From Pterois miles (lineage: Eukaryota; Chordata; Actinopteri; Perciformes; Scorpaenidae): a stretch of 64,000 nucleotides of DNA. The position numbers and the translations under genes are program-made. Under the pieces are notes generated by a model. It had not been told where the DNA came from and made no database searches. It worked only from the letters and a program-made list of their open reading frames with translations. Numbering within the stretch: the first letter of the stretch is position 1; every line of letters starts with the position of its first letter. The DNA lies in assembly GCA_947000775.1 (NCBI GenBank), contig CAMQGK010000559.1, positions 2,700,501 through 2,764,500 of the forward strand, written 5' to 3'. Shown piece after piece: positions 48,266 to 60,490 of this stretch.

Positions 48266-48964
48266 TCCATCTTTATTTTGAAAAGAAAATTTGAGTTTGA
48301 GAGTGATTGGCTGGCACTGAGACAGCACAGCAGAGAGTCTGGTCAAGAGAGATGGCCATTAACAGTGTAAATGAAGGGAAACATGTAATGACAGGACCCT
48401 AGAGTCACTGATGAGGGTGATGGATGGCTTTCAACTCAAATACATGGCAGGTCATCACTCACCGCAGACATAAACACACACACACACACACTTTCTTATG
48501 GTGCATTTTCACACAGTCACACACACTCACTCAAGCTCTCTCTCATTCTCTTCATTATTAACCTTCTGCACATCCACTTACACTGCCCTCGCACATGCAA
48601 TTCAGCATTGTATTGACGGACTGTATTCCCTGCAATCGCATATATAGCCTTGGAAAACACTCATGTATACACACCACACACACAGAGAGAGAGAGAGCAT
48701 CACTCACCGATGACCTATCATATACCCTCATTAGTCAAAGAAGAAGAGCACAGCCTCACAGTATTCCCCTGCCTTCTCTGTCTGACTCTTTGCCATGCAT
48801 AATTATCTGTCTATTACCAAGTGCATATTGTTTTCGGTTAATTTATTAATATTTTAGCATAGAAAAATCTTAAAATTGCTTATTTGACCAACAGAAAAAA
48901 AAAATCTCAAACACGTTCAAATTAATACAATATGACAGTAACTGGCAAATGTCATTTTTACATG
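48266..48964. other. Non-coding, no gene seen
   Basis: (CA)n at 48474-48491 and a short (GA)n at 48684-48697. No gene recognised. Confidence 0.4.
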
Positions 48965-49330
48965 ATAGATAATACTTAATTTAGGGTTAGGGTTGCTACT
49001 GATTATTTTAATGTTGATTAGGCTGATGATTATTTTTGTGGATTTTTAGATGAATTAATTCATCATGTCACTTACAAAAAATCTTAAAAACGTTTCGGTT
49101 TTTCCAACAAATTGTCCAAAACACATAATATAGAATATAATATAGCAGTAACTGGCAGAAGTTTATATGTAGCTGATGAATAACAAATTAGTTTAAAGCT
49201 GCAGCTACAGATTGTTTTTACTCTGGGTTAATAATTTAGTCTACAAAATGTCTGACAAATGGTCCAGAACACAAAGACATTCAGTTGGAGGTGACATTAA
49301 ATGTGGATGACCTAACATTTTGAATGCTAG
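48965..49330 (+). repeat. Degraded MITE-like repeat (GCTGCAGCTACAGATT type)
   Basis: Contains AGATGAATTAATTCATCATG, then AAAGCTGCAGCTACAG, GTCTACAAAATGTCTGACAA and CACAAAGACATTCAGTTGGA. These resemble the family at 38955. A TTAGGGTTAGGG doublet at 48981-48992 is too short to be telomeric. Confidence 0.4.
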
Positions 49331-49528
49331 CAGTTACTCTCTAACATTTAATTTTTCTTGTCTTTTGCTCTTTTTTTGTTTTGTCTTGGCACCTTATGTT
49401 GTCCTTTAAGCTGTCCTTTTGCACCTTATGTTGACTTCCTTGTATTCACTGCTAAAATGTTAAATGTAGCACCATCAGCCCTGGAGAAAAAACATCTTAC
49501 TGTATTTTTGTATATGAATGGGTTTAAA

Positions 49529-49978
49529 TAGGCATGGGACAATAGGAAAATTTTATGTCATGATTATCCCGGCCAAAATAATTACGATTCATGATCATAG
49601 TAATCATCAAAATATGCTTAAAACTTTTAAAATGGCACTAAAACATACTAGAATCACTTTATTGTATATCTTGTTAGAATGAAATTGTATTGCATCACAG
49701 ATAGGACACATCCCTTTTTAGTGAAAACAAACATGCATATAAGCTAATCATAAATCATAACATCCCCCTGCATAAGTAAAGGATAAATCAAAGAAATAAT
49801 AACATCTTTATTTTAAATTTCTCTAACATGATAGCGAGCCTGACAGCTTTTTGAAGTCACCCGTGTGACAACATTCACAATTATCCCAAAAAAGGAAATT
49901 CACCCTGGTGGGGTTTTTTTTATCGCAATCCACAATAAAATAAAACGTGAAAAATAAAATAAAACTGTCCCACCCCTA
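49529..49978 (+). mobile_element. hAT-like MITE with imperfect inverted ends
   Basis: The left end TAGGCATGGGACAATAGG and the complement of the right end, TAGGGGTGGGACAGTTTT, match over TAGG-TGGGACA. The interior is AT-rich with ATTACGATTCATGATC and TTTATCGCAATCCAC words. No transposase. The 8-bp target duplication typical of hAT elements is not recognisable. Confidence 0.65.
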
Positions 49979-50038
49979 GATGACGATGAGTTTAGTTCAC
50001 TGACAAACAATCAACTAAATGATAGTTCATTTTTTTTC
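49979..50038. other. Non-coding spacer
   Basis: No feature. Confidence 0.4.
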
Positions 50039-50466
50039 TCATTTGACCACTGAATTAACCGACAAACTCTCTGAGCTCTTCACACCGCCCTGGCTGTGAC
50101 AAAGACAAGATAAGCTTCCTGTTTCCCCCCTGATGCAACTCCTGTCTTCTCCCATCTCCCTCTGGTCTTCACCCCGTCCTCGCTCTGTAGTCAAGGGAAA
50201 TACTGTGTGGGGCACAGAGGTGCTGGGTAAACAGTGGTTCTGCAAAGTGCTTTTTCCCGGGCTGTGTATACCCGGGTAATAGAGGCAGTAATGGAGTTTG
50301 TTCAGGCTCAGGTAATCCTGGAGCTGTGAGCGCAGCATCTGCTGCTGTTTCCCTCCGACGCCGTTCTGTTCCACAGCAGGTACTGATGCTGTTGTAGCTG
50401 TCACCGTTACTGTCCCACACAAGCCGTTTGGGAGCAAAGCAACGTGTTTGTGTGAATGTGTATTTT
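50039..50466 (-). CDS. Exon-like GC-rich segment, strand uncertain
   Basis: On the minus strand a strong acceptor, a T-rich tract ending GTTGTTGCAG at 50467, precedes a frame open for about 142 codons to a stop at 50039. It contains NGVGGKQQQMLRSQLQDYLS and LHYCLYYPG; the first ATG in this frame is at 50338, giving 99 codons. A second minus frame is also open. On the plus strand an equally good acceptor (pyrimidine tract ending GCTCTGTAG at 50190) and donors (CTCAG before GTAATC at 50311; CAGCAG before GTACTG at 50380) frame another open stretch to about 50397. Open frames on both strands suggest composition rather than coding. CpG content is raised (CGACGCCGTTC). No protein family is recognised. 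Confidence 0.2.
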
Positions 50467-50803
50467 CTGCAACAACAAAAAAAGTGTGTCAAAAAAAAAA
50501 AAAATGTGTGCATACAGATAAAATGAGGTTGTGCTGCAAGATGTGTGTCTGTGGGGGAGGGAAGGTGTCTGGATGTGTGCGTTTTTGGTGGAAAAGTCTG
50601 GGTTTGTGTGTGTGTGAAGAGAAAGCATCTAAAAAATATATGTTTGGATGTGATAGCTCACCTTTGGGAGGTGGGATAAGAACAGGGCTGGCGGCTAGGA
50701 ATGAATTTACGGGGCCCGATCTCCCAGAAACAATTTCTTTATGTGGGTTACACACATTTAGAGTGGCTATTCGTCCCCCCCCTGGGCCTCGGCACGCCAC
50801 ACA

Positions 50804-51055
50804 CAGCTACTGGAGGTGGCCGATGAAATACAGAACACCTTTTATAGGACACATGCTTTTTATTTGGTTTTATTTATCCCCTGTAGCTTTCATCTTCCCT
50901 CTTTCTTTCTCTCTCTCTCTCTCTGTTTAGGTCTCTGTCTCACTCGTTCCTGTCTCTCATTGTCTCCTATTCTCTTCTCATCATACTCAGCTACAGGAGG
51001 CGGCAAATGAAAAGAAGACGACTACACATGCTATACTTTTTATTTCTTCCTGGTT
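50804..51055 (+). repeat. Diverged direct duplication, 184-bp offset
   Basis: CAGCTACTGGAGGTGGCCGA (50804) recurs as CAGCTACAGGAGGCGGCAAA (50988). It is followed in both by ATGAAA and then by ACACATGCTTTTTATTT or ACACATGCTATACTTTTTAT. The rest of each unit is pyrimidine-rich (TCTCTCTC at 50909-50923). Confidence 0.7.
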
Positions 51056-51640
51056 GCTCTCCTTGTGTTTCTCTCCCTCTCTCTGGACAGCAGCTTTGAC
51101 ATTATTCCCCTGACCCAGAGGGCTTATTGTTAGAAGAGAGGGATAAAGGAAGTTAGAGAGAAATGCAGGAAGAGTGAGTGTGTGTGTTCAAACTGCACAG
51201 GGAGACATAAAGACATCGTGGGACATGGGAACATGTAGGGTAAAACTGTCCAATTTGAAGAAGTCCTGAGGACTCTGCTGGTTTGCAAATCAGTGTATTA
51301 TCCCCTAAATTGATCTTCAGATGCAGCCATTCATTTTCTAAAAGCAAGCATGCACTGTGGCGTCCCTGTGGCACAGGGATTAAGCCGCCCACCGTGACCT
51401 TTGTTGCCTCGCTCTTCCTCTTTTCCTGTCACCTTTCCACTAATCACTATCTAATAAAGTCATGAATAAAAATAATTAAATTGCAAAGAAGCCCTAAAAC
51501 TGAGTCTTGACCTAAAATAAATTGGCCTTATCCCGGACAAGGTTTTGGTTTCCTGCAGGGAATTGAGTCCCTCACAATGTGACTGTCACAATATATTTGT
51601 TTCCCCGAAGCACGATTAATCAAGTACACATACTGTACAC
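51056..51640. other. Non-coding, no gene seen
   Basis: Nothing recognised. Confidence 0.4.
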
Positions 51641-51968
51641 TAGGGCTGACCCAAATGCTTCATAACTTTGAAGCTTCAAGCGTTACCATGGTATTCAACC
51701 TCCAAATCACTATTTGAATGCTTTGTTTTTAATTTCTTATATAGAAGTATGTAATAATAATGCCCCATAATGTCTCAAAATAGCCCTGAAAAAACAACAT
51801 TTTTCATATCCAACATTAATTATCATTCGTTATTGTGAAACGTATGTTGCTGTTTATTGACACTCCTAGGCACTGAAACAGAGAGATGGGGACGGACAGC
51901 TTCAAATGTTTTTAAATATTCCTCACCAAAGCTTCAAAGCCCAAAAAATGGTATTCAAGACAGCCCTA
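51641..51968 (+). mobile_element. hAT-like MITE with TAGGGCTG ends
   Basis: A 328-bp element starting TAGGGCTGACCC and ending GACAGCCCTA; the first and last eight bases are exact complements. GCTTCATAACTTTGAAGCTT and CCAAAGCTTCAAAGCCC repeat a TTTGAAGCTT word near both ends. TAGGGCTG termini are typical of fish hAT MITEs. The flanks (ACAC left, ACACAC right) are too simple to prove a target duplication. Confidence 0.7.
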
Positions 51969-52009
51969 ACACACACATTTCTATTCTTGAACTTGTGGGG
52001 ACCTCCACT

Positions 52010-52465
52010 AACTTGAAGGTCCAGTATGTATAATCCAGCAGTATCTAGCGGTGAGGTGAGGAGATTGCAACCAAATGAAGCCTCTCCCGCATGCCAAGCA
52101 TGTTAGAGAGCTCGGTGGCCAACGCGAAAACACGAATGTCCCTCTCTAGTGCCAGCTGGAGCAGAGGCAGTGCATAGAGGGTGTGTGTGTAGGTGGGAGA
52201 TGAGCAGTAAACCAAGAGAGAAGCAGTGACGGGAGCGAGTAACGTCACTGACTCTGGCCCAAGCAGTAAAAACAATGTTTGGTTTGCTCATTCTGGGCTA
52301 CTGTAGAAACATCACAGAGCAGCATGGCGATCTCTGTGGAGAGAGGATCCGCCCCTTATTTAGAACGAAAACATGATTGTTATAATCAGGTGTTTATACA
52401 CTAAAGACAACATACTTATTGATATTATATTCCATTACTGCCACAAGATCCCCCTTATTGTCAAA
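52010..52465 (+). mobile_element. Dispersed teleost repeat (AAGGTCCAGTATGTA end)
   Basis: Starts TTGAAGGTCCAGTATGTATA, then GCAGTATCTAGCGGTGAGGT, GATTGCAACCAAATGAAG, CATTCTGGGCTACTGTAGAA, CAGGTGTTTATACACTAAAG and ATATTCCATTACTGCCACAA. I recognise this order from a very common teleost MITE whose other end normally mirrors the start; here the 3' terminus is missing after AGATCCCCCTTA. No coding capacity. Confidence 0.7.
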
Positions 52466-53926
<1,461 letters not shown>

Positions 53927-54184
53927 ATGTAGACAGTGCAACACCTGAAACAACCGCAATCATTTGTCTTTGCTATAAAATCACCACCGTGATAATAAAG
54001 CTGATACCATGCCCTAACAGGCTGATGGGATATTACCACGAGGCAATCTTTTTGCATAACTCTCATCCCTTCATAAAATCAAATCCTTGTCTATTCCCTA
54101 AAATGGAACAGATGATCCATCCTGTGCGTAAATTGGTTTCAAAGACGAGATAACCAGTAGACTGGTATAAAGCGCATGCATCAT

Positions 54185-54880
54185 GCGTGACAGGTGCGCC
54201 GCTAATTTACTTTTCATCACACACGCTTTGACAGAAAGTGCATTAAAGGCTGTCGTGTGCAGGTGTAAAAGCAGTGATCCATACCTGTTGGTGCGGTGTG
54301 GTCTTGTTCCGTTAGCCCAGCAGGTGATCCTCTCTCCTCATAGCCGCTCCGCTATCCGAGACGGAGGAGAGGCTCGCATCCCCTCTCCGGTACCATGAAA
54401 CGGCTCCTCTCGCTAACACCGGTTCGACTGGAGCGGAAAAGTTACACCACACCATCCACCTCCGCAGCCGGACTAAGAGAGGAACGAAGCCGGTGGCCAG
54501 ATGTCACCTCCCGTGTTAAAACCAGTGGTTACTCCGGTGCAAGAAAAAGGTCCCCTGAAAGTTCCTCTCCTCCTCCTCTTTTGCACAAACGGGGTGAGAC
54601 AGGAAACTTAGTTACTGCCACCATGGAGGAAACATCAAACTTAAACCTGCCCCAATCAGCCTTTTTGTTTTGCACCGAGAATCCCTTCTTTATCCTCTTT
54701 CGGAGGGGGAAGCAACGAGAAAGTAACCGAGTGTGACGGGACAGAGGTGCGATGCGGTCGGGGAGTCAGGCAGACTGTTGGTGCGCTCCAGTCTGTCTGC
54801 CTGGATGATGGAGAGCGCTGCTTCGCTGTTCAGCTGGGAAGTGGAGCAGCGCTCCCTAGCGACTCTAGGAGGGAACAGCT
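54185..54880 (-). promoter_or_regulatory. CpG-rich block, candidate promoter and non-coding first exon (minus strand)
   Basis: CpG dinucleotides are frequent here (for example GCCGCTCCGCTATCCGAGACG, split over 54341-54363, and GATGCGGTCGGGGAGTC at 54753-54769), in contrast to the CpG-poor flanks. On the minus strand CAACAG is followed by GTATGG, a good splice donor (exon end at 54285). ATGs between 54420 and 54290 open only frames of 8-14 codons, so an exon ending there would be 5' UTR. An inverted CCAAT box (ATTGG on the minus strand) lies at 54652-54656. On the plus strand a good Kozak context (GCCACCATGG, 54617-54626) lies inside a 113-codon frame, but no donor or domain supports it. No downstream exon can be linked with confidence. 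Confidence 0.35.
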
Positions 54881-55041
54881 GACTGGAGAGGCAGCATGCA
54901 ATAAATGTAAATGATACTGTACAGTAATGTGAAGAACAGCATATGGGCTGCGTTAAAACCTGCTGGTTATGTGATATGTGTCCTCTCGTCAGCATATGAC
55001 TGGCAGGCAAACAGAAAGAGGCATGGACTATCAGCGCATAC

Positions 55042-55087
<46 letters not shown>

Positions 55088-55553
55088 CTCCAAATGCGTC
55101 AGCAATACCTCTCATGGGGAAAGCCTGAAATGTTTGTGTCACTTCAAGAAGGACAAAACAATATTGGACCTTCCGCTCCCTCCCCCCTTCATCTCTCTTC
55201 CTCTCACTCTCGTAGCTTTGTGAAGTTCAAATTAAATTGAACTCACTTTAGCTGAGCTGTGGGCATTTCCCAGTAGACTAGACCAACAGGAGCAGAGGGG
55301 TGATCGACACCATGGCCGACCAAACTGACCCGTGTTTGTGTTTGTGTGTGTGTTTGTGGTCTCAGTGTTGCACTGCCTGAAATGACCCGAGCTGCCCAAA
55401 GAAGTTTATTCACAACAAATGACTTGGTCCAGACTCTGTCACTCTGCAGTTCATTTGAGGAAGCAGCCCCACAGGCTCTGGGGTGTAGCCTTGTGTGACT
55501 GTCCATGCATGCATGTGTGTCTCCTCTGGCTGCAAGAGAACCAGTAATAGCAA
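54881..55553. other. Non-coding with (CA)n
   Basis: (CA)n at 55048-55086 and a GTGTTTGTG-rich stretch at 55331-55357. No gene recognised. Confidence 0.45.
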
Positions 55554-56945
55554 TAGGGCTGTCAATCGATTGAAATATTTAATTGCAAATTAGTCATACA
55601 TTTTTTTACCAGCTCAAAATGTATCTTAAAGGGAAATTTGTCAAGAATTTCGGAGTTGGCAATTATGCTGCTTTATACAAATGTATGTATATATTTATTA
55701 TAGGAAATCAATTAACAACACAAAACAAGGACAAATATTGTCCAGAAACCCTCACAGGTACTGTATTTAGCATAAAAAAATATACTCAAATCATAACACG
55801 GTAAACTCAACCCCAACAAACAACAACAGCTGTCAGTGTGATGACTTGCCCCAAACTGCATGTGATTATCATAAAATGTTCATGTCTGAAAAGGTGAGAC
55901 TCATGGGTAACCATAGAACTTATTTTCATTCACATATATTGAGGTCAGAGGTCAAGGGACCTCTTTGAAAGTGGCCATGCTAGTTTTCCCTCACCAAAAT
56001 TTTGCGTAAGTTTGGAGCATTATTTAACCTCCTTCCTGAAAAGGGTTTTCTAGTTTCATATGATGCCACTATCTTCTAGTGTTTAAACTGAGCCTGGTAC
56101 AACCTAAAAATCAAATGCTGCACTAATGCGTTACAGAAATTAGTGGCGTCAAAATTAATTTGTGTTAATGAGTTGTTATTATGTTAACTTTAACAGAGGT
56201 TGCATAATTACAGACCTGAGATATCAAATATGTGTTTTAGATGTGGTATAGAGGGCTCGTTTCTGCATTGCACCTGGTTTCGTACAAAACGTAATACCTT
56301 TTGGCACGACTTCTCTGACATTATGACAAAACTTACAGGATGGATGGAAATTTGCAGTTCCATTGGACCCGCAAATTTCCTTATTAGGGAATCTCACACT
56401 CATTAATACACCTTTAAGAAATTTTCAAAAAAGGTTTTTAGAAATAGCTTCATGCATCATCAGGAAGTGTATCGTAATCATATTGGAGTCTGATTTCCAT
56501 CTCCTCATATCTAGATGGCTTTTAGAAATGAATAGCTGCATTCCACTTGAAAAGATCACATATACCCTTAGAAATGAATACATCTTTTTGAAGATTTGGC
56601 AACCGTATTTAACCTATATGGACTCCGTGCCAACACCTATATCGGATTTCATATGATAAATGATCTGATGTGAAGCATCATCGGTCATCTGAATAGGTTA
56701 AAACACTGCATCTTGTTATTTATGATTTCTTTATTTATTTGTGTGTTTATTTTTATTTTATCATTTTTAATTTAATAGATAGTTAACTACCTTACCCCTT
56801 TTGGGTAAGGGTCTTGTCTCAGTTTGTATGTGGGTGGGAGAGGGAGGGAGTGTAGAGTTAAGTTTGTTTGCTTGTGTTCTGTATGTTTTGTTTTGTTAAC
56901 TAAAAAAATTGAAAATAAAATATTCTAAAAAAAAAAAAACAGTCC
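55554..56945 (+). mobile_element. hAT-like MITE (TAGGGCTGTCAATCG type), split by an L1 insertion near its 3' end
   Basis: The left end TAGGGCTGTCAATCGATTGA is at 55554. The interior has GAGGTCAAGGGACCTCTTTG, GTGGCCATGCTAGTTTTCCC and CACTAATGCGTTACAG, and the 3' arm reaches TAACTTTAACAG at 56196. The terminal bases, CAG-TCCTA, reappear only at 56940-56945 after the L1 poly(A). GTAATA lies just outside both ends (55544-55549 and 56947-56952), consistent with part of an 8-bp hAT target duplication. No transposase. Confidence 0.7.
56197..56939 (+). pseudogene. 5'-truncated L1 retrotransposon, ORF2 C-terminus plus 3' UTR and poly(A)
   Basis: The translation begins with the zinc-knuckle-like part of fish L1 ORF2 (N-M-C-F-R-C-G-x5-F-L-H-C-x-W). 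It then shifts frame near 56365-56400 into RNFQKRFLEIASCIIRKCIV, followed by W-L-L-E-M-N-SCIPLEKITYTLRNEY and a FLKIWQPYLTYMD end. Together these are the usual C-terminal order (transport of the L-x-x-A...I box, then W-L-x-E, then CIPLEKITY, then W-x-P). The frame ends at 56656. A 3' UTR of about 270 bp follows, containing ACCCCTTTTGGGTAAGGGTC (an inverted ACCC/GGGT repeat), then GAAAATAAAATATTC and a poly(A). AACAG at both edges is the minimal target duplication. Endonuclease and polymerase are missing and the frame is broken, so it is dead. It differs from the L1 at 15856. Confidence 0.8.
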
Positions 56946-57012
56946 TAGTAATACAGCAGGTATTAAGACCACAGAAGTCAGGCAATAGAGAAACTTGGTT
57001 GTAAAATACTAG

Positions 57013-57060
<48 letters not shown>

Positions 57061-57464
57061 GTAGAATGAAACAGGGTACAGTTGATTTCTAGATGTGTGT
57101 GTAATATAGCGTCTATAGGAGTCAGCATGCAAGTGCCAGAGTTTGTGTGTGTGCGAGATGTAATCGAGGTGATGATGTATGGTTGCACACATGGATGACA
57201 GGGTAATTGATCCATGGTGGAGGCGTGATTGTGCGCGTGTGCATGTGAGGAGGCCCAGTGCCAGTCATATATCATTTCACCCGGTGAGCTAATCTGTTAC
57301 TCTGACAAAGAGTTCAGATTACTGATCGCTCCTCTCCTTTCCATCCTCCTTCAACACTCTCTTCTTTTACGCTTTTCTATCTTTTTTTTCTTTCACTCTG
57401 TGTCTTCATTTCTCATTTTTTGATCCCTCCATATTATCTTCCCCTCTCTCTGTCTGTCTCTCCA

Positions 57465-57528
<64 letters not shown>

Positions 57529-57736
57529 ACACGGGTGAATCATGGATAACCTAGCCATGGGATTTGTCTTCTGCTGCACCGTTCTCTGGCAGCATAGTTA
57601 AACTCAGCATGTGGACTGCAAGATAACAAATAGAGACACACATGCATGCAAGATCCCAGGGCTGCTTGGAAGCCCTCAAAAATCAACCTAATTCCTTTGG
57701 GATCTGTGGCATTTGCACACATCCATCCATCCTCAT

Positions 57737-57770
<34 letters not shown>

Positions 57771-57771
57771 C
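56946..57771. repeat. Simple-repeat-rich interval
   Basis: (CA)n at 57015-57058, (TC)n at 57471-57527 and (CA)n at 57739-57769, with unremarkable sequence between. Confidence 0.85.
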
Positions 57772-58559
57772 AGTTGGTGGCATCCCAGTGACACAGAGAG
57801 GGTTTTAACATGTGCCAATCAGAGACCTTGGTGCATTTCTGTCACAGAATAGATAGTCAATTCCCACAGAGAGAAGCTTTGTGGACCACATGACAGCCGA
57901 GGAGAGGCATGTGTGTGTACACAGTATTTACATGCTAGCACACACACAAACACAACCACATTGAAATGAATAGAGCAGCTCAGAATAATCTAATAATGTT
58001 TGCTTATCCAACATTTCCTTTAATCACTGAAGTGAAATCAGCTCAGCGAAACAACTGAAATGGAGAAAAATGTTGCCGGACTATGAGATAATCCTCACAG
58101 GGCTGAGTTTCCCACATAGCCCTGCATATACTCATAATAAGCAGTGCTGTTTTTTTTTTAGACTGTGTACTATGGGGCAGCTGTCACATGCAAAACCTCA
58201 TAGCGATGAAGTCTTTTTTTAAGTTTTAAGGGAAGAGAGTACCAATATTCTATATTTTTGTCATTGTTCACAAATCCCACAAAAAGCCCAAAACCAGCAC
58301 TATCTCAATATTTTACGACTTCCTCGGTCTGTTTGTGCCTCTCAGCCGTCAGCCCATTGCTTCCTGAAGAAGTAAACCTTCCAAGCAGCCTGAGTATTTA
58401 CAGCCACAGAACGGCGTACGTGGGATTGACTCAAAATAAACTACAGGGCCCATGTCAGGCTGTTCTCATGTACCATTCGCAAGTATACCTACAAAACCTT
58501 AAACACTGTAATTTGTATGTGTCCCACAAAATCACTTCATATGTAATTTACCTAATCAT
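57772..58559. other. Non-coding, no gene seen
   Basis: The 117-codon frame at 58258-58611 has no start context, splice signals or domain. Confidence 0.4.
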
Positions 58560-58800
58560 GAACCAGGAAGTATCCTCCTTACATGGAGGTCGAGGTGGAT
58601 GGACTGCCTAGAAGGCCGATGTTCGTGTCCCATGTGAAACCAGAAGTCAACACTGATTTATTTGTAATTTGTAACTTACTAAGTTAAATACTTAACTTAC
58701 GCCACTTCTGGAGACATTTTAACACAAATCACAATCTTTTCCTAAACCTAGTTGCCTAAAGCTAATATAACCGGGTGGTATTCAAATGTATTTTTCCACT
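58560..58800 (-). repeat. CCTAAACC-type dispersed repeat, minus copy
   Basis: GAGGTCGAGGTGGATGGACT, GTCCCATGTGAAACCAGAAG, TGGAGACATTTTAAC and CACAATCTTTTCCTAAACCT are the complement of the right part of 14655-14995. Confidence 0.65.
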
Positions 58801-60159
58801 TAGAGATGTTATAGTTCAAAATGCCTTTAAAGTTAAATGTTATGTTTTCTTATGCATGTGACATTGTTAAGTCACTTAAATGTAAAGTAGACTGTAAGTT
58901 GGCCACCACAGGCATTTGCAGACTTTGTGATGCCTTCAAATGGGGTTGTGTTTACAGAGTTTACAAGTTGGGCCCATATGAACGGCTCAAACTTGTATTC
59001 ACGACCTTGTCAGCGGAAAGTTTCTGAAAGCTCAGAGTTCACGACTTGTGACGTGTTGACGTTGTGAGAAATGGTGGAGCCCACGGAAGTTCATTTATCG
59101 TTGCGTAATAAGTTAATATTGTGCAGTATACTGTAATTTTAGTAATATGTTGTTTTTCTTGGTAATCTTATATGTCTGAGGAAAATGTTGATATTCTCAA
59201 CGACCTCATCTTTCTCATCTGTCATTATGCCTTTCCATTTCCTGCGTTATGTTACCCACTTGCTATCTTGCTAAATTGTTAGCCTATGTGGCTTCTAGAC
59301 TGGACATTAATGTTAAAATTTCCATTGCTTAGCAGCGGTGTTCTTCACAACTTAACCTCTTGAATGCAACGCATGTCATGTACACAACTTCCCATGTTGT
59401 GAACACGAGTTCAGGGGTTCCATTTGAAGGCACCATTGGTCACAGGGTGGCAGCGTTGAGTAATAATAATGCTGCACGCGAACAACCTGGAGATTCACTG
59501 AGTGGACAGTGATGTTACTCGTTGTGTTAAGTAGTAGAAAGCAGAAAGTAAATGCAGACATCTGGTTAAATATTACCGTACAAATATGTAAAGAAATGTA
59601 TCTGTCAAAATGTCAAAAACGGTATAGTTTGTTTTTGGCCCTACTGGTTTTGATGTCGTGGGATTTTGAGCGCCAGTCAGCAAGTACTGTGTTTTTATTT
59701 GCATGGTAATGTTAGCTTCCTTAAAAACAGCACACTGTGTAATTGTACCTGGTAAATGATAAAACAATACAGGTTTTACATTCTTTTTTTTTTTTTTTTT
59801 TTTTTTGAAGGCAAAGACAGTGTATGCAAAGATGTAGTCTCCAGGGAGTTAAATGTTGAAATGTAAGTTTGTTAATGTTAATATGGACTTTGTACATATC
59901 TGTTGTACATTTCCAGATTATATGGTGAGTTTATGGTTGTTACATATATATATATATAACAAGTTTTGTTCCACTGTCATATTTTGTGTAAAGGCAAACT
60001 GGAGCTGTAAATACACATGTAGGTAACTAAGAGGACTCATGTATCGTCTGCACTACTTAAAACTGTGGTCAACAATAAAACTAAGGCTACTAAAACCTCC
60101 AAAGTAATTGTGTCCTGTGTGGCATTAAATTTCACAGGCAACACTAAGCAAGTCAATTT
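58801..60159. other. Non-coding, no gene seen
   Basis: A T run at 59785-59806 and (TA)n at 59945-59958. No gene recognised. Confidence 0.4.
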
Positions 60160-60490
60160 CCCTTGGCCGTGAAAGCTATGAAAGCTTTTTACTCCCTGCC
60201 TAACTTACTGCCTGAACCTAACTAGTCTTGTAACCTAAACCTAAGTAATTTTGTTACCCAAACCTAACCTAGTAATTTTGTTTTCTAAACCCAACTATGT
60301 CATTTTGTTACTTAAACCTAACCAAGTAACTTTATTGCCTAAACCTAACTAAGTAATTTTGTTGCACAAACCTAACCAAGTAGTTTCCTGTGAAGACAGA
60401 AGTTTATTTTGAAATGACTGTATGCATGTTAGGAGCGGAAACTGACATGTGTTGCTGAACATTCATAGGAAGACGCTCGAAAAATGAGGA
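60160..60490 (-). repeat. CCTAAACC-type repeat with 27-bp tandem expansion
   Basis: 60210-60386 holds about 6.5 tandem units of 27 bp; a typical unit is CCTAAACCTAACTAAGTAAT followed by TTTGTTG. The flank (CAGAAGTTTATTTTGAAATG, GTATGCATGTTAGGAGCGGA, ACATGTGTTGCTGAACAT) is the complement of the left part of the copy at 14655. The tandem block is therefore an expansion inside a copy of that repeat. Confidence 0.75.

Noticed and set aside
48981..48992. Telomere-like TTAGGGTTAGGG
   Set aside because: Only two units, inside a degraded interspersed repeat.
50489..50830. Minus-strand frame ending at a strong donor (CCCAAAG before GTGAGC at 50661)
   Set aside because: The nearest acceptor (CACCTCCAG) is followed directly by an in-frame stop in the frame that stays open, so no coherent exon results.
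54395..54736. 113-codon plus-strand frame in the CpG-rich block, with a good Kozak ATG inside
   Set aside because: No donor in a suitable place, no domain, and open frames are expected in CpG-rich DNA; the minus-strand donor is the better-supported signal.
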